A DNA stretch of 32,928 bases from Paracamarosporium sp. OC-R06-R3 (lineage: Eukaryota; Ascomycota; Dothideomycetes; Pleosporales; Didymosphaeriaceae): contig JACVRA010000131.1 of the NCBI GenBank assembly GCA_019828545.1, positions 1 through 32,928 on the forward strand. Reading direction: 5' to 3'. Shown one piece after another: positions 8,124 through 17,760 of this stretch (within the stretch, counting starts at the first letter, position 1; the number at the start of each line of letters is the position of its first letter). The notes below the pieces were generated by a model. It ran no database searches and had not been told where the DNA came from. It saw only the letters and a program-made list of their open reading frames with translations. A program made the translations under genes and the position numbers.

Positions 8124-9296
8124 CTATCCTTTAATTCTAGAATCTCTAGAAGATAAATCTACAAAAGTATTTTCAACTATAGTAACACCATACATTACTA
8201 CAGAGAAATACAGGAAGTAAATAATTGTAGAGATTTGACCAAACTCGATGAAAGGAGATTCAACGTGTTTAGCCCCTAACTGCATTAAAATTAAGAAATT
8301 AGCCACAAATATATAGAAAGCTATTTTACTTAAAGGTCTAAACTGCATTCCTCTAGATCTACTTACATCTGTAATAGGTAATAACAGTAAGATAAGAATA
8401 GCAGAAAACATAGCAATAACTCCTAATAGTTTATTAGGTATAGATCTTAATATAGCATAGAAAGGAAGAAGATATCATTCTGGTACTATAGCAGCTGGTG
8501 TTTGCATTGGATTTGCCATCACATAGTTTTCTGAATCCCCTAGCACGTTAGGCATAAAGAATACAAATAAAGATAATACAAATATAAATAAGAAAATTGT
8601 AATAAGATCTTTAAATAAGTAGTATGGTGCAAAAGATATTCTATCATAGTTCCCTGATACACCTAAAGGATTTCCTGATCCAGCTGTGTCATGTAATACT
8701 ATTAAATGCATTAGTGCTAAAGCAGCTAATACGAAAGGTAGTACAAAGTGAAGTGAAAAGAATCTATTTAATGTAGCATTGTTTACAGAGAAACCACCTC
8801 ATATGAACTCAACAATATCTTGTCCTACTCAAGGGATGGCACTCATAAGATTAGTAATAACTGTAGCACCTCACAGGCTCATTTGACCATAAGGTAATAC
8901 ATACCCCAAGAAGGCTGTAGCCATCATTAAGATAAATATAACAGTACCAATAGTTCATACTAGAGTTCTTGGTGCTCTATATGATCCATAGTACATACCT
9001 CTTCCTATATGTAAGTATACTAAAAAGAAAAAGGCTGAAGCTGTATTACTATGTAAATAACGAATTAATCATCCATTATTTACGTCTCTCATAATATGTT
9101 CCACACTATTAAATGCTTCTGCTACACTAGGGTTATAATGCATTGCTAAAGTTACACCTGTTATAATTTGTATAATTAAACAAATTGCTAATAAAGAACC
9201 AAAGTTTCATAAGTAACTTAAGTTTATAGGCTGTGGTGAATCTACTAAGTAAGAATTAGCTAATCTTAATATAGGGTGACTTTTTAATAATCTCAT
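8124..9296 (-). CDS. cob: Cytochrome b
   Basis: The membrane redox subunit of complex III, 390 residues, uninterrupted from ATG 9296 to TAG 8124 with TGA as Trp. The N-terminus is [19 protein letters not shown]. Haem ligands sit in [33 protein letters not shown] and [15 protein letters not shown]. The Qo-site motif PEWYLLPFYA and the C-terminal helices are present, and the length matches the fungal norm. No introns, although cob is often intron-rich in fungi. The spacer upstream holds the RNase P RNA, and the sequence directly behind the stop is a copy of the nad1 3' end. Confidence 0.98.
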
Positions 9297-9648
9297 TTTT
9301 AATTTATTGGTTAATACTTTTTTTAATTTAATATAAAATGTTTGATTACATTAAAAGTTTAACTAAATATATTTAGATTTAAATATTTAATGCAAATAAA
9401 CATTTATTGTTGATAAGCATTTATTGCTTATTATCTTGTTTATAAATTATTCGTTTTCTTTTTAAAAATTTTTATGTGTGATTTTTCTTAATGTACAGGT
9501 ATGTCTCATATCTGAGTGTATATTTATATAAACATTATTATTTATATTACTATTAATTTCTATAAACATTTTATATCTATATTACTATATATTTGTATGT
9601 ACATTATTTTTTAAAAAGAATATCTGATCCTTTAAAAAAAACATATTA
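9297..9648. other. cob leader spacer
   Basis: About 350 AT-rich bases between rnpB and cob on the minus strand. They include short repeats (AAACATTATTATTTATATTA and variants near 9530-9560) and small AT inverted repeats near 9395-9440. I see no tRNA or ORF. It probably contains the 3' trailer of rnpB and the 5' leader of cob. Confidence 0.5.
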
Positions 9649-9890
9649 CTTGGATATAAGTAAGCCGAGTCTTGTCTTGTAAGATTTAACTAAAAAAAAG
9701 ATTTATTAAGGCTTTCTTTTTAAGAATTAGAATAAAACACTCTAAGTTTTTATTCTTTATATTTTCTGTGAATTACCTAAGCTTGTGCCCCACTTCAGTC
9801 TCTAAAGTTATGCTTAAATCACCGGACTTCCCTATTATATTACGATCTTTAGGTTAATAAAGTTAATATAACTTACATTTATATCACAAG
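9649..9890 (-). ncRNA. rnpB: Mitochondrial RNase P RNA
   Basis: The catalytic RNA subunit of mitochondrial RNase P, which cuts tRNA 5' leaders. On the minus strand, CR-I reads GGGAAGTCCGGTGA (9833-9820, like bacterial GGAAAGTCCGGG) and CR-V reads GACAAGACTCGGCTTAC (about 9679-9663, like GACAGAACCCGGCTTAT). These two pair to form P4 with one mismatch. A P1-like helix is visible outside them: CTTGTGATATAA (9890-9879) with TTATATCCAAG (9659-9649), with one bulged base. About 240 nt is compact but within the range of fungal mitochondrial versions. The ends are set by P1. The gene sits between nad4 and cob on the same strand. Confidence 0.85.
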
Positions 9891-10062
9891 TTAATATTTT
9901 TATAGTTTTTAATTTTTTAATCTAACTATTTTTGAATTTAAATTCGCAAAATAATGTTTTTTACCTTTTGCATATTTTTTATTAAATATAACATCAACAT
10001 TTTATTGTTTATATAATGAAAAAAAAGAATAAGATAAACTCAATTAAAATAACTAGTTTACT

Positions 10063-11730
10063 CTAGTTAACGGGTGTACCACAAAAAGGACAACATCTTC
10101 CAGGTATCACTCACACTGTTCTGTCCTGTTCTAGACAAGTAGGACATCTTCTCCCGGGTACTGGGTCACACGGTTCTTTAAAAGAATCATTATCAGAAAA
10201 GTCTCCTATTTCAGGTAAATCGTTGATATCAAAAAGATTTTCTCAGGCCTCTGGTCCAGTACAATCAATGACGTTAAGATCAAATGAATAGATTAATGTA
10301 GTAACTGAGTAATGAATTGCATCTAATATAACTGCAGGGTATATACCAAAAATAACTGTAGGTACTACTAAAGTTAATAAAACCATAAACTCCCTTTTAT
10401 TTAAATCTGGTATATTAATTGTAAACATTCTTGAATACGCCCCTCCAAATGATATTTTTTGGTACATATAAATAGTATATGCTGCTGAAAATACTATAGA
10501 AGAACTAGCAAACACTCCAAACAATGAAGATCTTTCAAATACTCCGTAAAGAGATAAAAATTCTCCTATGAAATTTAAAGTTAAAGGAGCACCACAGTTA
10601 GCAAGACATAGTATGAAGAAGAATATAGCAAATAACGGCATTATTTGAGCCGTACCTCTATAGAAAGCTATTAATCTTGTGTGTGATCTATCATATAGTA
10701 TACCTCCTGCACATATAAATAGACCAGGTGAAACCAATCCGTGTGCTAATCCTAAGTTAATACTTCCTTCTATCCCTTGTAAACTATTACTGAATGCCCC
10801 TAAAAGATAAACTGCAGCATGAGAAACTGAACTATAAGCTATCAGTTCTTTAACATCTATTGTTCTTAAAGTACTAAGACTAGCATAAATTACGGTAATA
10901 ACACCTATTAAATAAATAATATAGGTATACTCCATATAAGCCTTAGGTAATACTGGTAATATTACTCTTAGTATACCGTATAGACTTAATTTAAGAACGA
11001 TTGCAGCTAAAATAATACTTCCCCCTAAAGGTGATTCAACGTGAGCTTTTAATAATCAAGTGTTTAAAAAGATTGTAGGTGTTTTCACAGCAAAAGCTAA
11101 AAATATTCCATAAAATAAAAATAGCTGTGTTAAGTAAACAAAATTCCCTTTGAAAAGAGTATCAAAATCTGTAGTACTCATAATAGATGACATAGCCAAT
11201 ATAGATAGTAATAAAAATAGAGAACCAAACAATGTATATAAAAATAAATAAAAACTCGCTTTTACTCTGTTATCTGATCCAAAAATACCTATTAATATAA
11301 ATAAAGGTGGTAATATACTTTCAAAGAATATATAGAAAAGTAATATATCTAACACCAAGAAAACTGCTAATAATAAAGTTTCTAACAACAGTATTATTAT
11401 TACATAGGACTCTACATCTTTTGAAATCGATGTTCAATTAGATAATAAAGATATAGGAATTATTATTGTAGTTAGTAATATAAAATAGATAGATAGACCA
11501 TCAACACCTAAATAAAAATCAAAATAACTTATTTCATGGTATTCTTGTACAAATTGAAATTGATTTGTACTAAAGTCAAATAAAATGAAAATAATTAAAG
11601 AGATAAATAAATTAACTATAGATGTAGTTAAAGCTATTAATTTTATATTGGTTAATGAAACTCCATTATCTTTATTCACTATTATTGCAAACACACCCAA
11701 AATTGGAACTAAAAGTAAAGATAATAACAT
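10063..11730 (-). CDS. nad4: NADH dehydrogenase subunit 4 with a CxxC-rich C-terminal extension
   Basis: Antiporter-like proton-pumping subunit of complex I. The frame is continuous from ATG 11730 to TAG 10063 with four internal TGA codons as Trp: 555 residues. Core nad4 landmarks are DGLSIYFILLTTIIIP, FYIFFESILPPLFILIG, WLLKAHVESPLGGS, AYSSVSHAAVYLLG and GLAHGLVSPGLFICAGG. The normal protein ends near HYSVTTLIYSFD (about residue 484). Beyond it lies a polar extension: an acidic linker, then CPTC (529-532) and CCPFCG (546-551), each preceded by PGR, resembling a small zinc ribbon. Whether the extension is kept in the mature protein is unknown. Core identity is certain. Confidence 0.96.
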
Positions 11731-11922
11731 TAAAAAAAAAAAAATAGATAGGTACCTCTCTATACAGTATTGTATAGTCTATATACTGTATAAAATCTAT
11801 AAATATACAGTATAAACTCTATAAATACTCCAATCGTATAAACGGATAGTCTATCCGTAAATACTTTACTCACACCATAAATAAATTAAGGTAAAAAAAA
11901 TAACTTCTATTTTGTTTTTATT
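11731..11922. other. nad4 leader spacer with nested inverted and direct repeats
   Basis: About 190 bp upstream of nad4. It has repeated TATACAGTAT/CTATAAATA motifs (11760-11825) and the inverted repeat ACGGATAGTCTATCCGT (11840-11856, a 7-bp stem with a 3-nt loop). No gene seen. The hairpin may mark the nad4 mRNA 5' end after the upstream tRNA-like elements. Confidence 0.5.
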
Positions 11923-11989
11923 TTCTTATCTAAAACTCGAACTTAGGCCTGTAATTTAGAAATATATTCTACCGTTAAGCTTATAAGTT
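11923..11989 (-). pseudogene. Decayed tRNA-Arg-like element between nad5 and nad4
   Basis: The T arm (CTAAG-TTCGAGT-TTTAG), the D loop (AACGGTA) and the acceptor 3' strand ATAAGAA match the intact trnR (UCU) at 21449. The acceptor has two mismatches and the D and anticodon stems no longer pair, though a TCTAA loop is still visible. It probably does not charge; it may still direct cleavage between nad5 and nad4. Confidence 0.65.
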
Positions 11990-12008
11990 TGATTTATCTG
12001 TTTAAATA

Positions 12009-12060
12009 GGGTGAAGGAATCGAACCCCTTAAACCTTATGAAAGTTTATACCACATACCC
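12009..12060 (-). other. D-armless tRNA-Met-like element between nad5 and nad4
   Basis: 52 nt: GGGTATG at the 5' end, an anticodon arm TAAACT/GGTTTA with the proper 7-nt loop TTCATAA (CAT), a T arm GGGG-TTCGATT-CCTT, and only a 4-bp GGGT/ACCC acceptor. No D arm fits. It is related to the plus-strand element at 2678. It is either a degenerate trnM or a t-element; full-length trnM genes exist elsewhere, so it is dispensable for decoding. Confidence 0.55.
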
Positions 12061-12302
12061 GCTTTTTTTTTTTATTTTTTTTATGTGGTTTTAAAAATAT
12101 TATTATTTTGTACAAACCACCTATAGCTAAAAAAAGCCATTGAAAAAGGTGAATAAATTCTAGATAATTCTCAACTTGAGGTTAATTAGTATCTATTCTA
12201 AAAGAAACAGAGCTAATAGTTTCAGCTATTTTACTTCAGTCCCACCCATTAAATGGTCAAAAAAGTTTTTGTTAATTTTATTTCAATTAACAGAAGATCT
12301 AG
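12061..12302. other. Spacer behind nad5 with short broken reading frames
   Basis: About 240 bp. On the minus strand one frame gives WPFNGWDWSKIAETISSV before a stop, and an overlapping frame gives MAFFSYRWFVQNNNIFKTT. The Trp-rich, protein-like look suggests a decayed coding fragment, but I cannot match it to any gene here. A homopolymer A tract (minus strand) precedes the Met-like element. Confidence 0.4.
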
Positions 12303-14288
12303 TTATTTAGATAAAAATTTCGTAGAATAACTGTTCCCTGAAATTAACGATAGGGCGGTAATAAGTGATAAAATAATAACAATATTTTCAAAATATGAAT
12401 AAAATAATATATAAAAGATTAACCCTACTAATATAAACAATGCATATGATGTTATCACTCCAGTATTTAATTTACCTATATTACTACTTATATTCAATAA
12501 TAGTATCTCTAGCCCATATGGTCCTAAATATTCTACGGATCCTTTATCTAGTACTTTAGTTGTTTGACCTCCTAGTTTTAAAACAAGGCCTGTAACGTAT
12601 TTGTTATAGAATAGTTCTATTAAGAAACGTTGATTAAAGAAACCAAATATGTTGTAACCCACTCTAGATAATTTAAAATAAATTAATATACGAGATAAAT
12701 ATTCAGACAAGACTATAGCAATTACACTTAATGAAATAGTAAATATTAAAGGTAATAATTTAAATAATGTTGGTACTCCAAATTCAGTGTCTAACAGTAT
12801 TTCATGAGAAGGGTGTATAAATAAAGCATTATCTGAAAAGAATCCTGAACCCAATCCTATAAATATGTCTTTTGTTATAAAACCAAAGAATATAGAGAAT
12901 ACAGCTAAAATCATTAAAGGTAGGCTCATAAAAATATCACCTTCATGTGCTTGTTTATAATTGATTAAAGGTCCATTAGGATTAGTTAAGAATGTTAAAT
13001 ATAACACTTTTACAGAGTATAATGTAGTAAACATTGCTCCTATTGTGGCTATAATATACACAACTGTACTAGAGAAATGGTATTGTCCATATGCGGATTC
13101 AAGTATTAAATCTTTTGAGTAGAACCCAGTCATAAAAGGGAAAGCTACTAAACTTAAAGATGCTATAAGCATTACTGAGTATGTAAGTGGTAATAATGAT
13201 CTTAACCCTCCATATCTTCTAAAATCTTGGTTATCAGCTACAGCATGAATAACTGATCCAGCTCCTAAGAATAATAATGCTTTATAGAATGCATGATTAA
13301 CTAAATGAAATAATGCTATATTATAACAAGATAAACCTACAGCTATAACCATCATCCCAAGTTGGCTCATTGTAGAATAAGCTATAACTTTTTTAATATC
13401 TTGTTGGAATAAACCGATTAGAGAACTAAATACAGTTGTAATAGCACCTAATCATAAACATAGCATTAATACTGTTGAACTATATTCTATTAAAGGAGAT
13501 GAACGCATTAATAAATATACACCCGCTGTAACCATTGTAGCGGCGTGTATTAATGCAGACACAGGTGTAGGACCTTCCATCGCCATTGGTAATCACACAT
13601 GAAGACCTACTTGTGAACTTTTAGCCATGGCTCCTATTAATAGACATATTCCCACTAGAGTTACAATATTTTCATTCATGTAAGGAGCCAGAGAAAATAC
13701 AGTAGCATAATCTAAATTACCAAACGATCATATAATACCAAACATCCCGATAGTCAAGAAACAATCTCCTACTCTATTAGTTAAAAAGGCTGAAAGAGCA
13801 CTTTGATTTGCTGCTATTCTAGTAAATCAAAAACAAACTAAAAGATATGAACAAACCCCTACACCTTCTCAACCGACAAACATTAATAAATAGTTATTAG
13901 CTGTAACTAGTATAACCATCATAAAAGTGAATAAGCTTAAATAGCTAAAAAATCTTTGGTTATGAGGGTCATTACTCATATAACCTATAGAATATATATG
14001 TACTAAAGAAGAAACTATTAGTACAGGTATAAGCATAGAAACTGTTAATGAATCAAAATGAAATCCTCATCATACATTTAATGATTCAGAATCAATTCAT
14101 CTAAATACCTCAATAGATACAGGTATATTATTATATCCAACTTCAAAAAAAGCTACTACAGCTAATAGGGTTGTTAACACAACTGCTGTACATGTAATAA
14201 TTTGAGCTCCTGAGACTCCGATTTTTCTACCAAAAAAACCAGAAGCTATTGATCCTAATAGTGGTAAGATAATTATAGCTAGATACAT
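12303..14288 (-). CDS. nad5: NADH dehydrogenase subunit 5
   Basis: The largest antiporter-like proton-pumping subunit of complex I, 661 residues, uninterrupted from ATG 14288 to TAA 12303 with TGA as Trp. Landmarks are [87 protein letters not shown] and [15 protein letters not shown]. The C-terminal amphipathic helix region and final membrane segment are present. The start codon overlaps the nad4L stop by one base (TAATG), the near-universal fungal arrangement that implies a shared mRNA and coupled translation. No introns. Confidence 0.98.
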
Positions 14289-14557
14289 TATTTAAATTCA
14301 ATTGCAATACTTCCTCTTAATCTATAAAAAGCTACTAAAATACCTAAACCTATAGCAGATTCTGCTCCTGCTATGGCAATTATATAAATAGCATAAGTTT
14401 GACCTAATATATCATCAAAGCTAAGTGAACTAACCAATATTAAAAATGTAATAGCTAATAACATTATTTCTATTGAAATAAGCATTAAAATTATGTTTTT
14501 TCTATTTAAAACAAAGCCTAAAATACCAATGGTAAATAAAATTAGTGATAAATTCAT
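14288..14557 (-). CDS. nad4L: NADH dehydrogenase subunit 4L
   Basis: The small three-helix membrane subunit of complex I, 89 residues, from ATG 14557 to TAA 14288. Features are [19 protein letters not shown] with the conserved Glu in the second helix, and [20 protein letters not shown] with the second conserved Glu. Length is normal. The last base of the stop codon is the first base of the nad5 ATG. The spacer upstream carries an Arg-like and a Cys tRNA copy that could release the mRNA 5' end. Confidence 0.98.
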   Translation of the reverse strand: MNLSLILFTIGILGFVLNRKNIILMLISIEIMLLAITFLILVSSLSFDDILGQTYAIYIIAIAGAESAIGLGILVAFYRLRGSIAIEFK

Positions 14558-14601
14558 TGTATAAAAATATAAAGTAATGTCTCGATAATTTGTTTGTAAA
14601 T

Positions 14602-14670
14602 ATCCTTATCTAAGATTTTACTTAGATCTATAATTTAGGAAAATATTCCTATGCCATTAACTAATAAGAA
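14602..14670 (-). pseudogene. tRNA-Arg-like element upstream of nad4L
   Basis: The acceptor pairs fully (TTCTTAT/ATAAGGA) and most of the rest aligns with trnR (UCU) at 21449. The anticodon region reads ATATT-TTCCTAA-ATTAT (four of five pairs), which would give anticodon CCU (Arg, AGG), but the D stem is disrupted and the T loop is altered to TAAAAT. A divergent functional trnR (CCU) cannot be excluded. Confidence 0.55.
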
Positions 14671-14727
14671 TTCTTTTTCTAAAAACCTTATAGTATAAAA
14701 TCAAAGATTATAAGATTTTTTATAATA

Positions 14728-14857
14728 ATTCTTTTTCATACATCAGTATATATTTATATAACATTATTCTTTTTCATACTTCAATATATATTTATATATT
14801 TTTATATTCTTATGTATTGCTATATAAGAATATATGTTGCTATACAAGAATATATAG
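14728..14857. repeat. Short direct repeats in the nad4L leader
   Basis: A 33-nt unit starting ATTCTTTTTCATAC occurs at 14728 and again at 14766 with two differences, followed by two copies of TGCTATAYAAGAATATAT (14818-14857). AT-rich, noncoding. A small plus-strand ORF reported across 14817-15002 is antisense of trnC and of no merit. Confidence 0.75.
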
Positions 14858-14896
14858 TATATTTAGAAGTATTAGGTATAAAGAACTATTGCCCAA

Positions 14897-14966
14897 AAGA
14901 TATGAAGGAGTTGAACCTTATATTTATGATCTGCAATCAAAATGCATAGCCGTATGCACCATACCT
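14897..14966 (-). tRNA. trnC: tRNA-Cys (GCA), second copy
   Basis: Acceptor AGGTATG/CATATCT, D stem GCAT/ATGC, anticodon arm TTTGA-TTGCAGA-TCATA (one T-T mismatch), T arm AAGG-TTCAACT-CCTT, discriminator U. It is nearly identical to the trnC at 20640. It lies between rps3 and nad4L on the minus strand, where it could punctuate the transcript. The GCA anticodon is intact, so this copy may be functional. Confidence 0.8.
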
Positions 14967-15152
14967 ATTTTTTTAATAATAATTCAATCTTTTATTACTT
15001 AATGTATAAGTATAAAAAAAAATTATAAAAAAAAGTTATCCATGTGGAAATTCATCCAGATAATTACTAAAAATTATTTACAGCAGAAAAAGGTGAGTTA
15101 GATAAGAGAGGGACACCTAGAGTTAAATTAGGCGGAGTATTAATTATAATAA
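14967..15152. other. Spacer between rps3 and trnC copy
   Basis: About 185 bp with no gene seen. The stretch at 15045-15135 is less AT-rich than its surroundings (AGGTGAGTTAGATAAGAGAG, GGACACCTAG) and may be the remnant of something coding, but no frame is convincing. Confidence 0.4.
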
Positions 15153-16538
15153 TTAATGACTACTTACTCACCCTTTCAATCCAAAAGTACCATTTCTGGT
15201 CTTACTGTTAATAAGTGTGTATTGTAAATTAGCTTTAGAATAACCTCTTAACAGAATGGATGATTTACTGTTCAAGGATGAACGTAAGTTTTTTAAACTT
15301 CCTACATATCTGTATTTAAATACTGCTCTCATAGCCGTTAAACGTCTAGTCAATCTACCAGCTGTTTCAAATCTTACACCACTTACTACTTGTTGTTTTA
15401 TAGTACTTATGATATTATTTTTATCCATAGTTTGAGTATTATCGTCTAATGTTATTAATGTGTGTAAATCAGGTATTTTTACCATTTGTAAAATTGCTTT
15501 TCTTAAAATCCTAACCGCTTTATTTTTTCTATCTCTTAATTTTAAAGCTACAGCGGATGAAAAAACATCACTGTTTAAATGAATAGATTTTAAGTCAACT
15601 AATTTAATTACTACTTTTTTACCGTAAATTTTTTCTATTAAATTACTTAAACCTAAATTTCTTAAGGTTAATAATAAATGATTAAATTTAGATTTATTAA
15701 AGCTAATTAATTTTGTGTTTTTAAATAACATTTTTACTACTCTAAAATTATTTTTTAAAAGCCAGTTATTATATCTAGGGACTTTATATAATTTTTTATT
15801 CTTAAAATTTAATAGAAAAGTTGTTAAAATATTATTATTTTTTTTTAAGAAAAGCATATCCCATTTTCTTAATAAAAAGAATTTTCTGTTAAATAGATGA
15901 TTTCATTTATGATTTAATCTATTTATATGAGCAGATATATATCTTTCTATTTTAATTTTTCCTTTTACAAGTTTTTCTACTTTAATTATTCTAAAGTTAT
16001 CTGTCATACTTTTTAATAATCTTGTAAATATGTGTTTATATTTTACTACATATCTATCCTTTGATTCACCTAATATTTTATACATTCTTTTTAAAAATAA
16101 AATTTTTCTAGTTCATCTTAATAGGGTTGATTTTTGTTTATTATACGTAGAAAGTATAATAAAAAGTTTAGTGTTAGTATGTTTTAATTCAGCTCTACTT
16201 ACATATACTTTATTCGCGGAATAACGACTCTTGTTGTCACGTCTACGTTTAAAGAGTGTTTTAATTTTATCACTAACCATATTAAAATAACTTGAAAATA
16301 ACTTGTTTGATATAAGGTCAAAAACTATTAATGGTTTAGTATATGATTTATTATAACTATATACACTACTGAACCATTCTTTACTTGAGGATGGAGAATA
16401 TATAATGTTATTATATTCATCTTTCTCAGATTTATTTTGTATTTTAAGATTTTTTGGATTTTTAGAATCGAGGCTGTAATTAGTCTTTAATGGTAAGCCA
16501 TTAAAAGTATTTTGTTTATTTTTAAATAAAGTTAACAT
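15153..16538 (-). CDS. rps3: Ribosomal protein S3, free-standing
   Basis: The only ribosomal protein gene here; uS3m of the small mitoribosomal subunit, the var1/S5 family of fungi. 461 residues from ATG 16538 to TAA 15153, with several TGA codons as Trp. The N-terminal half is Lys/Asn-rich and poorly conserved. The C-terminus carries the family signature GVRFETAGRLTRRLTAMRAV, then YVGSLKNLRSS, SILLRGYSKANLQYT and SKTRNGTFGLKGWVSS. In many ascomycetes this gene sits in a group I intron of rnl; here it stands alone between orfC and nad4L on the minus strand, and rnl has no intron at that site. The start is the first ATG; no better one is evident. Confidence 0.95.
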
Positions 16539-16615
16539 GAAATATATAAATAAATTATTAGTATAGTTTAGTGTGGAATATGAAAAAAAATGTCCGAGTT
16601 TAAAGGGAACTAGAT

Positions 16616-16639
16616 AATTAATAGTTAAATTTATTAATT
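16616..16639 (-). repeat. Conserved hairpin upstream of rps3
   Basis: AATTAATA/TATTAATT with loop GTTAAATT, followed on the plus strand by a T-run; the twin of the hairpin at 5399-5422. About 40 bp around the two copies agree at all but a few positions. It is 78 bp upstream of the rps3 ATG. Confidence 0.55.
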
Positions 16640-16938
16640 ATTTTTTTTTATTGGGCTTTATTCTTTATAGAGTTTAACCTCAAAAAGAATCTTTTCCCAT
16701 TACATTCTAAATATAGTTTAGAATGCTATTTTCCAATCATATGTAAATACATATACTGGGATTTGTTATACTAGTTGGAAAGGGAGTAATTTTGACGTCT
16801 CTCATCAAAAAATAGGTTTTAAAACTACCCCCTTTTCTAAAAAATATAACAAGTTTATTACAGTCTAATCTTTTTTACCAAGTTTTATCAATTAAACTCG
16901 GATTTTTGTATTATTGTCATAAATACAAATCCTAGTTT

Positions 16939-16990
16939 ATTCTTCTTGTAATCAAGAAAGGAATTTAATTAAAGATACTTATTCTACAAC
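16939..16990 (-). pseudogene. Decayed second copy of the cox2 3' end
   Basis: About 52 nt align with the last codons of cox2 (17919-17970) at roughly 80% identity. In frame the copy reads VVE, a stop, then VSLIKFLSWLQEE and a stop, against [17 protein letters not shown] and stop in the gene. It lies just beyond the orfC stop, so orfC is bracketed by two cox2 3' ends. This is the pattern left by insertion of an ORF that brings its own copy of the host gene's terminus. Confidence 0.85.
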
Positions 16991-17589
16991 AATTATAAAA
17001 ACAATTAATTAAATTTTTGAGTATAACTGTGACATCTAAGACCTAAAACAAGAATATTATTTTCTAGGACGTTTAGAAGGTCTGGATTCTTCCTCTGAAG
17101 AATATCCACTTCAACTCTCTTCACTACTACTCTCAGAAGTAAATTCTTCTTCAGATGAATTTATATCTAGCGCATTTTTTAGATTTTGGGCGTGATTAGT
17201 ATAATGATCAACAGCATTCTTAACTTTGACAGATTCATTGATTAAATATTCTTTAAATTCTTTATCCATAGAATCACCCTCTCTGTCTAACTTATCAACG
17301 ATACTATTGAATTGACGTATCGCTTGTTTACGTGCTTCTTTAGCATCACGGTATTCATCATATTCATTTTGTAGAGCTTGTCTTTCAAAAGATTCTATTA
17401 AACCCCTATTTTCACCTTGTTTAGAGGACTCTCCTTGGTCAGGTCCTTTCAAAGAATCTAATTTGGCTTTTTTAATATCATCTTGGTAAAGCTTTTCGTC
17501 CAAATCTGTATATGGTTGTTCAAGTTCTTCAGATATAAATTCAGGAGTAATAGCTTTTGCCTTACCCTTACCTTTTCCTGATCATTTAT

Positions 17590-17760
17590 CATCCTTGTCA
17601 GGATCATCTTTACCAGGATCAGGATCATTTTGACCAGGATCATCTTGACCAGGATCAGGGTCATTTTGACCAGGATCAGGGTCATTTTGACCAGGATCAG
17701 GATCATTTTGACCAGAATCGTCTTGACCTGGGTCATCTTGACCAAGATCAGGGCCATCTT
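17590..17760. repeat. Minisatellite encoding PDPGQND repeats
   Basis: Imperfect tandem copies of a unit of about 21 bp (TCATTTTGACCAGGATCAGG) and shorter 12-bp variants. It is open in more than one frame: on the minus strand it encodes Asp/Pro/Gly/Gln repeats within orfC, and the other frames also stay open because the unit lacks stops, which explains the spurious overlapping ORFs. It is likely variable in copy number between strains. Confidence 0.9.

Larger units (their letters stand above)
16539..17056. other. rps3 leader spacer
   Basis: About 520 bp. It contains the conserved hairpin at 16616-16639, a 9-bp hairpin (CATTCTAAA/TTTAGAATG, about 16702-16724), a block resembling the inverse of about 1185-1260, and the decayed cox2 3' end at 16939-16990. 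The rest is AT-rich, with no frame or tRNA that I can support. Confidence 0.6.

Noticed and set aside
11585..11815. 76-codon plus-strand ORF
   Set aside because: Overlaps the start of nad4 on the opposite strand and has no protein-like features.
14817..15002. 61-codon plus-strand ORF
   Set aside because: Antisense of the trnC copy at 14897-14966.
15715..16224. Two plus-strand ORFs opposite rps3
   Set aside because: Phe/Leu-rich antisense of a Lys/Asn-rich gene; expected by composition.
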